NCBI GenBank assembly: GCA_902461085.1
Contig: CABPWH010000048.1
Coordinates: 1-15,551 of the forward strand
From: an uncultured Collinsella sp.
Lineage (GTDB): Bacteria; Actinomycetota; Coriobacteriia; Coriobacteriales; Coriobacteriaceae
DNA: 15,551 bases
Reading direction: 5' to 3'
A program made the translations under genes and the position numbers. Shown in pieces: positions 6,023 through 14,014 of this stretch; position 1 is the first letter of the stretch, and the number at the start of each line of letters is the position of its first letter. The notes below the pieces were generated by a model. The model ran no database searches. It saw only the letters and a list, made by a program, of their open reading frames with translations, and was not told the origin of the DNA.

Positions 6023-8362
6023 ATGGCTCAAGATAAGTTTGACGTGGGCGGCATGACGTGCGCCGCGTGCCAAGCGCACGTGGACCGTGCCGTCAGCAAA
6101 CTCGACGGCGTCCAAAGCGTCGCGGTCAATCTGCTCGCCGGCTCTATGCTGGTGGACTACGACCCTGCGCAGGTCTCCCCCGACGACATTTGCACCGCTG
6201 TCGACCGCGCGGGCTACTCGGCCTCGCCCGTCAGCACGGGCATCGACGCCTCCCAAAACGGCAGTACGCAAGCCAGGTCCGGCGCCGCCCATATGGAGTC
6301 GCCCACCAAAAAGCTGGAGGCCGCCGCCTCCGCCATGCGCACCCGCCTCATCATCTCGATCGTATTCCTCATCCCACTGTTCTACATAGGCATGGGGCAC
6401 ATGCTCGGCTGGCCGCTGCCCGGTATTTTCACCGACCATACCCACAGTATGACACTCGCGCTCACCGAGCTCGTCCTGCTCATCCCCATCGTCTACGTCA
6501 ACGACGCGTACTTTATCAACGGGTTTAAATCGCTCGCGCACGGCGCGCCCACCATGGACGCCCTTATTGCCGTGGGCGCCACCGCCTCCATCGCCTGGTC
6601 GCTCTACGCCATGTTCATCATGGCCGACCAGCTAGCCGCAGGTCAGGTGCACGAGGCCATGATGACGAGCATGGACAACCTGTATTTTGAGAGCGCTGGC
6701 ACCATCCTGTCGCTCGTCACCGTGGGCAAATACCTCGAGACGCGCAGCAAGTCCAAGACCGGCGGCGCTATCGAGGCGCTCATCGACTTAGCACCCAAGA
6801 CCGCGACCGTCGTGGCAGAGGACGGCAGCGAGGCCACCGTCGACGTCGATGCCATTCTGCCCGGCCAGGTGCTGCGTGTGCGCCCCGGCGAGTCCATCCC
6901 CGTTGACGGCGTGGTACTCGAGGGCGCTTCGGCCGTGGACGAAAGCGCGCTCACCGGCGAATCCATTCCCGTGGAGAAGACCGCCGGCGACACTGTCAAC
7001 GCAGCCACGGTCAACCGCACGGGCTCGTTTACCTTCCGCGCCACGCGTGTGGGCGCCGACACGTCGCTCGCCAAGATTATCCAGCTCGTCGAGGACGCCA
7101 ACGCCACCAAGGCGCCCATCGCCCGCATGGCCGACAAGGTCGCCGGCGTGTTCGTGCCCGTAGTATTCGCAATCTCGGCCGTGACCTTTGTGGTGTGGAT
7201 GGTGCTGACCGGAAGCATCAACGAAGCGCTTACCTCCGCCGTCGCCGTGCTGGTGATCAGCTGCCCGTGCGCGCTGGGCCTGGCCACGCCCGTCGCCATT
7301 ATGGTCGGCACCGGCAAGGGCGCCGAGATGGGCATTCTGTTTAAGAGCGCCGAAGCGCTGGAGAACCTGCGCAGCGTGGGCACCGTAGTACTCGACAAGA
7401 CGGGCACCGTCACCCGCGGCAAGCCGGCTGTGACCGATATCACGGTAGCCACGCGCGCTGACGGCTCGCCCACCATGAGCGAAAAGGCGTTGCTCAAGCT
7501 GGCCGCTGCGCTGGAGCGCTCAAGCGAGCACCCGCTGGCCGAGGCGATTATGGCCGAGTGCAAGGCGCGCGGAATCGTCGCACGCATGGTCGAGGACTTT
7601 GCCGCCGTGCCCGGGCGAGGCGTTACGGCACGCGAGGGGCAGAATGTCATCGCCGCCGGCAACGTGCGTCTGATGGACGAGCTGGGCGCGAAGGTGCCCG
7701 CCGGCCTTGCCGAACAGTTCGCGGCCGAGGGCAAGACGCCGCTGTTCTTTGCCAAGAACAGCGAGCTTGTCGGTACCATCGCCGTGGCTGATGAGGTCAA
7801 AGAGACGAGCGCCGAGGCCATCGCCGCGCTCCGCAAGCTCGGCATCGACGTGCGCATGCTCACCGGCGACAACCGCGTGACAGCCGAAGCGATCGCCCGC
7901 CGCGTGAGACTGAGCAGCGAGCAGGTCATCGCCGACGTCCTCCCCGCCGACAAGGAACGCCACGTGCGCGAGCTGCAGGATGCGGGCAGCAAGGTCGCCA
8001 TGGTGGGCGACGGCATCAACGACTCCCCCGCCCTGGCGCGCGCCGACGTGGGCCTTGCGATCGGCACCGGCGCCGACATCGCCAAGGAGGGGGCGGATGT
8101 GGTGCTCATGCGCAGCGACCTTATGGATGTTGCGCGGGCCATCGAACTTTCGCGCGCGACGATCCGCAACATCAAACAGGACCTGTTCTGGGCACTGTTC
8201 TACAACGGCATCGGCATTCCGCTCGCCGCGGGCGTGTTCTTCCCGCTCACCGGATGGCAGCTCTCGCCGATGTTTGGCGCCGCGGCGATGAGCCTGTCGA
8301 GCGTGTGCGTCGTAAGCAACGCTCTGCGCTTAAAATCCTTTAAGCCAAAAGTGGCAAAATAA
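6023..8362 (+). CDS. copA: Cu(I)-exporting P1B-type ATPase
   Basis: This is a 779-residue inner-membrane pump that uses ATP to export Cu(I) from the cytoplasm. The N-terminus has one heavy-metal-binding domain with GMTCAAC (Cys13, Cys16). Hydrophobic segments follow from about residue 109. The actuator-domain TGES is at 311-314, the intramembrane CPC at 414-416, the phosphorylation motif DKTGT at 458-462, the nucleotide-binding SEHP at 501-504 and GDGIND at 662-667. The last helices contain FYNG and MSLSSVCVVSNALR, the Cu(I)-type pattern of the P1B-1 subclass. The start ATG has AAAGGAG five bases upstream. It is the first gene after the CsoR-type operator and is followed by copZ and csoR. Length and all catalytic motifs are normal. 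Ag(I) may also be a substrate. Confidence 0.97.
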   Translation: MAQDKFDVGGMTCAACQAHVDRAVSKLDGVQSVAVNLLAGSMLVDYDPAQVSPDDICTAVDRAGYSASPVSTGIDASQNGSTQARSGAAHMESPTKKLEAAASAMRTRLIISIVFLIPLFYIGMGHMLGWPLPGIFTDHTHSMTLALTELVLLIPIVYVNDAYFINGFKSLAHGAPTMDALIAVGATASIAWSLYAMFIMADQLAAGQVHEAMMTSMDNLYFESAGTILSLVTVGKYLETRSKSKTGGAIEALIDLAPKTATVVAEDGSEATVDVDAILPGQVLRVRPGESIPVDGVVLEGASAVDESALTGESIPVEKTAGDTVNAATVNRTGSFTFRATRVGADTSLAKIIQLVEDANATKAPIARMADKVAGVFVPVVFAISAVTFVVWMVLTGSINEALTSAVAVLVISCPCALGLATPVAIMVGTGKGAEMGILFKSAEALENLRSVGTVVLDKTGTVTRGKPAVTDITVATRADGSPTMSEKALLKLAAALERSSEHPLAEAIMAECKARGIVARMVEDFAAVPGRGVTAREGQNVIAAGNVRLMDELGAKVPAGLAEQFAAEGKTPLFFAKNSELVGTIAVADEVKETSAEAIAALRKLGIDVRMLTGDNRVTAEAIARRVRLSSEQVIADVLPADKERHVRELQDAGSKVAMVGDGINDSPALARADVGLAIGTGADIAKEGADVVLMRSDLMDVARAIELSRATIRNIKQDLFWALFYNGIGIPLAAGVFFPLTGWQLSPMFGAAAMSLSSVCVVSNALRLKSFKPKVAK

Positions 8363-8386
8363 GCTCACCATTAAGTCCATTTAGAA

Positions 8387-8488
8387 CGGGTTTTCCAGGT
8401 GCCCGAGATTGACCTGAAAGAGGAGCGACGCGTACTTTGGTACGCAAGCGACGGCTTGAAGGTCAAGGTCGGGTGCCTGGGAAAGCCG
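8387..8488 (+). repeat. 102-nt long imperfect palindrome between copA and copZ
   Basis: CCAGGTGCCCGA (8394-8405) pairs with TCGGGTGCCTGG (8469-8480) using two wobbles. Outside it TTTT pairs with GAAA and CGG with CCG. Inside, after a small internal loop, TTGACCT pairs with AGGTCAA. The apex has GCGTAC-TTTG-GTACGC (8430-8445) beside AAGC-GACG-GCTT. The transcript would fold into a long, nearly closed structure with one or two apical hairpins. It fills most of the 147-bp gap. It may be an mRNA processing or attenuation element, or an interspersed repeat. An in-frame GTG at 8399 would translate it as an extension of copZ, but it lacks a ribosome-binding site. Confidence 0.75.
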
Positions 8489-8509
8489 ACACAACAGAGA
8501 GGAATACCC

Positions 8510-8731
8510 ATGCGTTACACAATCAAGACTTCCGGCCTTATGTGCGGCCATTGCGATGCCACCGTCGAGACCGCGCTGCTCAACGTGGTCGGCGTGACCG
8601 ATGCCGACGCCGATCACGAGACCCAGACTGTCCAGGTGGAGTGCGCCGACACCGTGACCGCTGAGCAGCTCGCTGCCGCCGTCGAGGGCGCCGGCGAGAA
8701 GTTCCACGCCCTTTCGGTGACCGCCGCATAG
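8510..8731 (+). CDS. copZ: CopZ-like copper chaperone (single HMA domain)
   Basis: This is a 73-residue cytoplasmic protein made of one heavy-metal-associated ferredoxin-like domain. The metal site is LMCGHCDATVE (Cys12 and Cys15) near the N-terminus, as in Atx1/CopZ chaperones that hand Cu(I) to CopA. ATG 8510 is chosen because GAGAGG lies seven bases upstream and the domain begins directly at MRYTIKTSG. Its place between copA and csoR supports a copper role. The small size is normal for the family. Confidence 0.92.
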   Translation: MRYTIKTSGLMCGHCDATVETALLNVVGVTDADADHETQTVQVECADTVTAEQLAAAVEGAGEKFHALSVTAA

Positions 8732-8757
8732 CAGTCGCTGCCTACTCAATCCTCAGA

Positions 8758-8824
8758 AGTTGCGGTGAAATACGGACTGTTGAGCCGCCCTAGGCCTTTA
8801 AACAGTCCGTATTTCACCGCAACT
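8758..8824. repeat. Perfect 24-bp inverted repeat between copZ and csoR
   Basis: The arm at 8758-8781 (AGTTGCGGTGAAATACGG..., 24 nt) is the exact reverse complement of 8801-8824, with a 19-nt loop (8782-8800) containing CCTAGG. No U-tract follows, so it is not a classic intrinsic terminator. It lies 26 bp after the copZ stop and 42 bp before the csoR start. In RNA it would be a very stable hairpin that could lower csoR expression or protect the copA-copZ message. A perfect stem this long suggests a recent insertion or strong selection. Confidence 0.85.
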
Positions 8825-8866
8825 GACGGGGGCATCCGGAAGATCGACCAGAAACGAGGACCCGCC

Positions 8867-9139
8867 ATGATGGCAGACCACAAATCGGTGACCCGCATGC
8901 TCAAGACGGCACGCGGTCAGATCGACGGCATCTTGCGGATGGTCGAGGAGGACCGCTATTGCGTCGATATTTCCACGCAGCTCATGGCCACACAGGCGCT
9001 CCTCGCGCGCATTAACGCCGACGTGCTTAAGGCGCATATCGAGGGCTGTGTGACTTCGGCAATCGAATCGGGCGACGAAGACCTCAAAGCCGCCAAGCTC
9101 GCCGAAATCGAACGCGTCGTCGACAAGCTCTCCAAGTAA
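8867..9139 (+). CDS. csoR: CsoR-family copper-sensing transcriptional repressor
   Basis: This is a 90-residue all-helical DNA-binding protein that releases its operator when Cu(I) binds. The family signature reads VTRMLKTARGQIDGILRMVEEDRYC. The Cu(I) ligands of the Mycobacterium tuberculosis protein (Cys36, His61, Cys65) align with Cys32, His57 and Cys61 here, with identical spacing (24 and 3 intervening residues). This marks it as a copper sensor rather than the formaldehyde (FrmR) or nickel (RcnR) type. ATG 8867 has GAGGA six bases upstream; ATG 8870 is a near-equal alternative. An open extension reaching upstream to ATG 8765 would run through the palindrome and is not credible. The likely target is the operator at 5947-5964, giving autoregulation. 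Confidence 0.95.
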   Translation: MMADHKSVTRMLKTARGQIDGILRMVEEDRYCVDISTQLMATQALLARINADVLKAHIEGCVTSAIESGDEDLKAAKLAEIERVVDKLSK

Positions 9140-9149
9140 TTGGGGCATT

Positions 9150-9230
9150 GGGGACAGACTTCTTTGCACCGTCTTGGTATTCCGGGGACAGGTATGTTTG
9201 CACCACATTGGTGCAGATTAACCTGTCCCC
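9150..9230. repeat. REP-like cluster of three 21-nt units, two forming a hairpin
   Basis: Three units share GGGGACAG at one end and TGCACC at the other with a variable 5-nt inner part: 9150-9170 (plus), 9184-9204 (plus) and 9210-9230 (minus). The last two face each other across a 5-nt loop, giving a hairpin with a 10-bp outer and 6-bp inner stem. The cluster lies after csoR and before the zinc-ribbon gene. It resembles REP/BIME intergenic repeats and may also act as a transcript 3'-end hairpin. No associated transposase is seen in the window. Confidence 0.8.
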
Positions 9231-9285
9231 CTTGCTCTAAATCGGGTATAAAGGCGTGCAGCATATCGAACGAAAGGCAATTTGC

Positions 9286-9759
9286 ATGAATGACTTTATG
9301 AAGGGTCGCAATGGTGCCGATGAACTCACCATCGTGATGGGTTTTGCCGGCATCGTCATCGCGATGATCGGATCGATAGCCCGCATCCAGTGGCTCAGCT
9401 GGATTGCCATCGCCGTAATCGTGATTGGCGTGCTGCGCGGCCTGTCCAAAAATATCGACGCACGTCACAAGGAGAACGAGGCCTTTGTCGCCGCGACTGC
9501 AAACGTACCCGGCTTGGGCAAGTTTGTAGCTAGCTTGGGCGGCGGCGCTGCAGCGGCCAGCACCTCACGCGCGGCCGGCACCAGCAAGGAAGACTTTGAG
9601 CGCGCCAAGCGCACGGCCAAGAAGATGTGGAAGGGTCGCAAGACCACGGCATACCTCAAGTGCCCCAACTGCGGCCAGATGCTCTCCGTCCCCAAGGGCA
9701 AGGGCAAGATCCGCGTCACCTGCCCCAAGTGCCACGCCAAGATGGAGACGCGCTCCTAG
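9286..9759 (+). CDS. Small membrane protein with C-terminal zinc ribbon
   Basis: This is a 157-residue protein of unknown function. Residues ~10-50 form two closely spaced hydrophobic segments (LTIVMGFAGIVIAMIGS and LSWIAIAVIVIGVLRG), so it is probably anchored with both ends in the cytoplasm. An Ala/Gly/Ser-rich linker and a basic segment (RAKRTAKKMWKGRK) follow. The C-terminus has CPNC and CPKC knuckles spaced like a zinc ribbon. ATG 9286 has AAAGG eight bases upstream; GTG 9256 would add 10 residues without a ribosome-binding site. It is preceded by the 21-nt repeat cluster and followed by a bidirectional terminator, so it appears to be its own transcription unit. Proteins of this layout are common in Coriobacteriia; a role in copper handling is not implied. 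Confidence 0.88.
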   Translation: MNDFMKGRNGADELTIVMGFAGIVIAMIGSIARIQWLSWIAIAVIVIGVLRGLSKNIDARHKENEAFVAATANVPGLGKFVASLGGGAAAASTSRAAGTSKEDFERAKRTAKKMWKGRKTTAYLKCPNCGQMLSVPKGKGKIRVTCPKCHAKMETRS

Positions 9760-9783
9760 CCGCTACACCATAGGACATAATAA

Positions 9784-9818
9784 AAGCCGAGGCCTCGCGC
9801 TGAGACCTCGGCTTTTTT
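9784..9818. terminator. Bidirectional intrinsic terminator
   Basis: AAGCCGAGG (9784-9792) pairs with CCTCGGCTT (9806-9814) and is followed by a T-run to 9818. On the other strand the stem is followed by TTTTATTA. It lies between the convergent zinc-ribbon and amidohydrolase genes and can end both transcripts. Confidence 0.9.
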
Positions 9819-9823
9819 GATTA

Positions 9824-9848
9824 TGACAATGGGACCGTCCCTTTGTCA
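9824..9848. repeat. 25-bp near-perfect palindrome
   Basis: TGACAATGGGAC and GTCCCTTTGTCA flank a single central C with one mismatch. It lies between the terminator and the amidohydrolase stop codon. Its GGGAC core echoes the GGGGAC of the repeats at 9150-9230 and 12468-12510, which suggests a wider class of interspersed palindromes. Confidence 0.7.
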
Positions 9849-9851
9849 CAC

Positions 9852-11222
9852 CTATGCTACGCCATCGCGGGCAAGCTCCTCGGCCAACGCCTCGGCAGGC
9901 ATGGCCATAATCGCGTCGAGCTCGGCGTCCACCTCGGGAATACGCTTCACCTTGAGCTTGCGCACCAGATCGCCGCGACACATCACGTGCATCGGCTCAC
10001 GCAGAGCGCACAGGTCATCGAGCGGGTTCTCGCGCGTCACCAAGATATCGGCGGCCTTGCCGCACTCGATCGTGCCAGTCTCGCCGTCCAGCCCCAGCAG
10101 CTCGGCGTTGACTTGCGTAGCCGTATGCAGTGCGAAGGCGTTGCTCACGCCGACATACTTGGCAAAATAGGCCACCTCACGCCACATGTCGTACTGCGTC
10201 ACGAACGGGCAGCTCGAGTCCGTGCCCAGGCCCACCTTAACGCCAGCTTCCAGTGCGGCACGGGCGCTCTCGATGATGCCCGAGCACACGATGTCGCCGT
10301 TCTTCTTTTGCGTATCGGTCGAATGGGTCTTTTTCGGGTCGAGCAATACAAACGGCAGCGCCGGGCTGATAGTGCAGGTAACACTGGGCGCACGCCCCTC
10401 GAGTTGCGTGCCCGCGGCGCCACGGTACAGCTCCAGAATCTCGGGCGTCAACGGAGCGCCGTGCTCAATCGTGTCAACGCCGGCCTCAAGCGCGGCCTTC
10501 ACGCCCTCGGTACTCTCGACATGGGCCATAACCGGCAGGCTCACCTCGTGCGCAGCCTTGCACGCCGCCGCGGCAACCTCCACCGGCATACGCAGCACGC
10601 CCGGCTCGCCCACCTCGGTAGCGTCGAACACGCCGCCCGTCACGAACAGCTTAATGACGTCGGCACCACGCGCATACAGGTCGCGCACCTGTTCGGCTGC
10701 CTCGGCGGGACTGTTGGCCACCTGGGCGAACAAGCCCGCACCATGGCCGCCCGGCACCGTGACGCCCGTTCCCGGCGCCACCAGGCGAGGACCTTGATAC
10801 TTGCCGGCATCGATAGCATCGCGCACGGTCAGATCGGCAAACAGCGGATCGCCCGCGCCGCGCACCGTGGTCACGCCACTTGCCAGTTGTTGTTGGGCGC
10901 TGCCCTTAAGAATATGGCGCACGATGGCGCGCCCCACGGGATTATCGAGCTTCTTCATCAGCGCGCCCGCATCGCCGGCCGAGACAGGCTTGCCCGAGCC
11001 GCACAGGTGCACGTGCATATTGATGAGACCGGGCATGAGATACGCACCGCCCAGGTCGATAACCTCGGCACCCGCGGGCGCCTGCGCCACAGCACTCGGC
11101 CCCATCCAGGTGATGACGCCGCGCTCAACAGTCACGGCCATATCGGGTTGCGGCTCCATATGCTCCGAGCCATCCAGAATGGTCGCATTGATAAACAACG
11201 TGGAACGATCGGCAGACGCCAT
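9852..11222 (-). CDS. Metal-dependent amidohydrolase (imidazolonepropionase/Xaa-Pro dipeptidase-like)
   Basis: This is a 456-residue cytoplasmic hydrolase of the amidohydrolase superfamily with a TIM-barrel metal centre. The visible ligands are HVH at 70-72, the strand-4 lysine expected to be carbamylated (VIKLFVTGG, Lys191), His234 (VMAHVES), His254 (IEHGAP) and the catalytic Asp335 (GLGTDSS). This set matches the branch that includes bacterial Xaa-Pro and Xaa-Arg dipeptidases and imidazolonepropionase-like proteins. The exact substrate cannot be read from sequence. The start ATG 11222 is preceded by GGGAGGAG at good spacing; the frame stays open 43 codons further upstream but without a start signal. 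There is no signal peptide. It appears monocistronic, ending at the bidirectional terminator. Confidence 0.93.
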   Translation of the reverse strand: MASADRSTLFINATILDGSEHMEPQPDMAVTVERGVITWMGPSAVAQAPAGAEVIDLGGAYLMPGLINMHVHLCGSGKPVSAGDAGALMKKLDNPVGRAIVRHILKGSAQQQLASGVTTVRGAGDPLFADLTVRDAIDAGKYQGPRLVAPGTGVTVPGGHGAGLFAQVANSPAEAAEQVRDLYARGADVIKLFVTGGVFDATEVGEPGVLRMPVEVAAAACKAAHEVSLPVMAHVESTEGVKAALEAGVDTIEHGAPLTPEILELYRGAAGTQLEGRAPSVTCTISPALPFVLLDPKKTHSTDTQKKNGDIVCSGIIESARAALEAGVKVGLGTDSSCPFVTQYDMWREVAYFAKYVGVSNAFALHTATQVNAELLGLDGETGTIECGKAADILVTRENPLDDLCALREPMHVMCRGDLVRKLKVKRIPEVDAELDAIMAMPAEALAEELARDGVA

Positions 11223-11370
11223 ATCGAGCTCCTCCCTCACGATTAACTTGAACATTTGTCCATTATCACCTAGTCCCGCTGGATTGCTGCAGACGCATCG
11301 GTTAACGGAGGGAAGAGGGGATGTGGGAGACGGAATATGCTGCAGTCCCACCCCAGCAACACCAGGGAAA

Positions 11371-11429
11371 TATCTCGATCTGTAACAGTTACGGGCTCAA
11401 ACAGCCGCCAAACGTTACAGATTGAGACA
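11371..11429. repeat. 59-bp palindromic element, copy 7 (solitary)
   Basis: The arms are TATCTCGATCTGTAACA and CGTTACAGATTGAGACA around a 25-bp centre with a GGCT-CAAAC-AGCC mini-hairpin. It lies alone in the gap between the unknown gene's stop (11465) and the amidohydrolase start (11222), about 5.5 kb from the array. This shows that the element occurs singly as well as in arrays. Confidence 0.9.
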
Positions 11430-11464
11430 AAGTCAGGGCTGTAGGGCGACACCAGTCACATCCC

Positions 11465-12172
11465 CTACTCCCATTCTTGTTCGTAGATGTTGAGGGACTT
11501 TACGTAGCGCCCCTGGGCGCCCATGATGTCGCGGACCAGGCGCAAAAAGAAGCTGATGCACGAGGTGTCAAAGCCATCCTGCAGGTCCTCCGGATGCACC
11601 GCGCCCGGTCCATCGACCGCCGTGTCACTCAGGCGCGCGATGTCATACAGATAGAGCTGTCCCGCCGCCAGCCAGACATCGTCGACGCAGGCGAGGCGCA
11701 CCGCAATCGCGCCGTCGCTCCAATGCTCCTTTTGCACGATATGCGGGTCGTAGACATCAAAGCGACGGTCGGCACGCGTATCCTTCAGCGCAACCATGCC
11801 GTTCGCAGGATCCTTGTCCAAAATGCCAAAGCGCGAGAAATACTGCGTGTCGCGTACCTGCTCGAGCCGCTTGAGCGAGGCAGGCGAAAGCGATGCCGGC
11901 GGTTCGTCAACATACAGCTCGAGCAGCGTCTTGCCATGGCGATAGGGGCGCTCGAAGAGCAGCCAATCGGTAAATGCCATGTTGTAGGCCATGATTTCGT
12001 TTTGCGAAGGCTCGGTGCAATAGCTGAGCCACGGGTCGACAATGATCTCGAACTGTTCGCGTGCCGGCTCCAAAAACTGGAACTTCCGCAGCATCCAAAA
12101 ATGGGCCATGTCGGCAATATCGTTGCCGACGGCTTCGGCCAGCTGCGCTCGGTCTAAAACGTGGTCAGTCAC
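11465..12172 (-). CDS. Protein of unknown function, 235 residues
   Basis: I do not recognise this protein. It is acidic and soluble, with no signal peptide or membrane segment. It is rich in aromatic residues and acidic turns (FWMLRKFQFLEPAREQF, DPWLSYCTEPSQNEI, YNMAFTDWLLFERPYRHG, RFDVYDPHIVQKEHW). The start is GTG 12172 with GAGGAGG five bases upstream; a nearby ATG at 12177 is out of frame. Codon use resembles its neighbours, and a clear ribosome-binding site supports a real gene. The WLLFERPYRHGKTLLELYV stretch might be diagnostic in a profile search. It is followed by the solitary 59-bp element, with no classic terminator seen. Confidence 0.82.
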   Translation of the reverse strand: MTDHVLDRAQLAEAVGNDIADMAHFWMLRKFQFLEPAREQFEIIVDPWLSYCTEPSQNEIMAYNMAFTDWLLFERPYRHGKTLLELYVDEPPASLSPASLKRLEQVRDTQYFSRFGILDKDPANGMVALKDTRADRRFDVYDPHIVQKEHWSDGAIAVRLACVDDVWLAAGQLYLYDIARLSDTAVDGPGAVHPEDLQDGFDTSCISFFLRLVRDIMGAQGRYVKSLNIYEQEWE

Positions 12173-12527
12173 GGCATCCTCCTCAAACTGATGAACCTCA
12201 ATTTGAGCTTACGAGGAGGGTGGGCAGCCACGACCAGCGCGGGCAAAATAGGCCTCCGGCTGCAAACCAGATGCTGACCAAACACTTGACGAAAAGCTTG
12301 ACCGAAAATGCGCACCGCAACAAAACCGCAGGTAAACATAGACGGCCAACCCGCCCTTTTGAGCCAGATACCCACAGCCACCACAGAAACAACAGGTGAC
12401 CACAGCCCAAGAAGTCGACAAATGAACACCCGTACGTCGACAAACGAGCAAATCGCTCGCAAAGAGTGTCCCCAACGACTAGACAAAAAAAATGACTAGT
12501 CATTGGGGACGTTCTTAAATGACTACT
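12173..12527. other. Intergenic region between gltD and the unknown gene
   Basis: No gene is convincing in these 355 bp. A 105-codon minus-strand frame exists but lacks a ribosome-binding site and overlaps the next gene's start. The region is A/C-rich on the plus strand. It contains a small CTCAATTTGAG near-palindrome (12197-12207) just upstream of the unknown gene, two direct GTCGACAAA copies 22 bp apart (12414 and 12436), and the hairpin at 12468-12510. The promoter for the unknown gene must lie here, but no clear -35/-10 pair stands out. Confidence 0.6.
12468..12510 (-). repeat. Inverted repeat downstream of gltD, possible terminator
   Basis: GTCCCCAACGACTAG (12468-12482) and CTAGTCATTGGGGAC (12496-12510) form a 15-bp stem with one mismatch and a 13-nt loop that is an A-run on the plus strand. 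Read from gltD on the minus strand, AATGACTAGTCATT is followed at once by a run of T, so a short hairpin plus U-tract could terminate the glt transcript. The GGGGAC ends also match the REP-like repeats elsewhere in the window. Confidence 0.65.
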
Positions 12528-14009
<1,482 letters not shown>

Positions 14010-14014
14010 GGCAC

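Noticed and set aside
6643..8175. 510-codon minus-strand open frame opposite copA
   Set aside because: It is Ser/Ala/Thr-rich low-complexity translation antisense to an intact CopA; no ribosome-binding site or motifs.
8399..8509. N-terminal extension of CopZ from GTG 8399
   Set aside because: It lies across the 102-nt palindrome with no ribosome-binding site, and the HMA domain starts at ATG 8510.
8765..8866. N-terminal extension of CsoR from ATG 8765
   Set aside because: It would translate the perfect palindrome, lacks a ribosome-binding site and adds residues absent from the family; ATG 8867 has GAGGA upstream.
9843..11246. 467-codon plus-strand open frame opposite the amidohydrolase
   Set aside because: The minus strand encodes a complete metal centre; the plus frame is His/Arg/Leu-rich shadow sequence.
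11223..11351. 43-codon extension of the amidohydrolase
   Set aside because: ATG 11222 has a GGGAGGAG site; the extension has no start signal and is Pro/Ser-rich noncoding-like sequence.
12169..12486. 105-codon minus-strand frame upstream of the unknown gene
   Set aside because: No ribosome-binding site, Cys/Arg/Trp-rich composition unlike the neighbours, and it overlaps a well-supported start.
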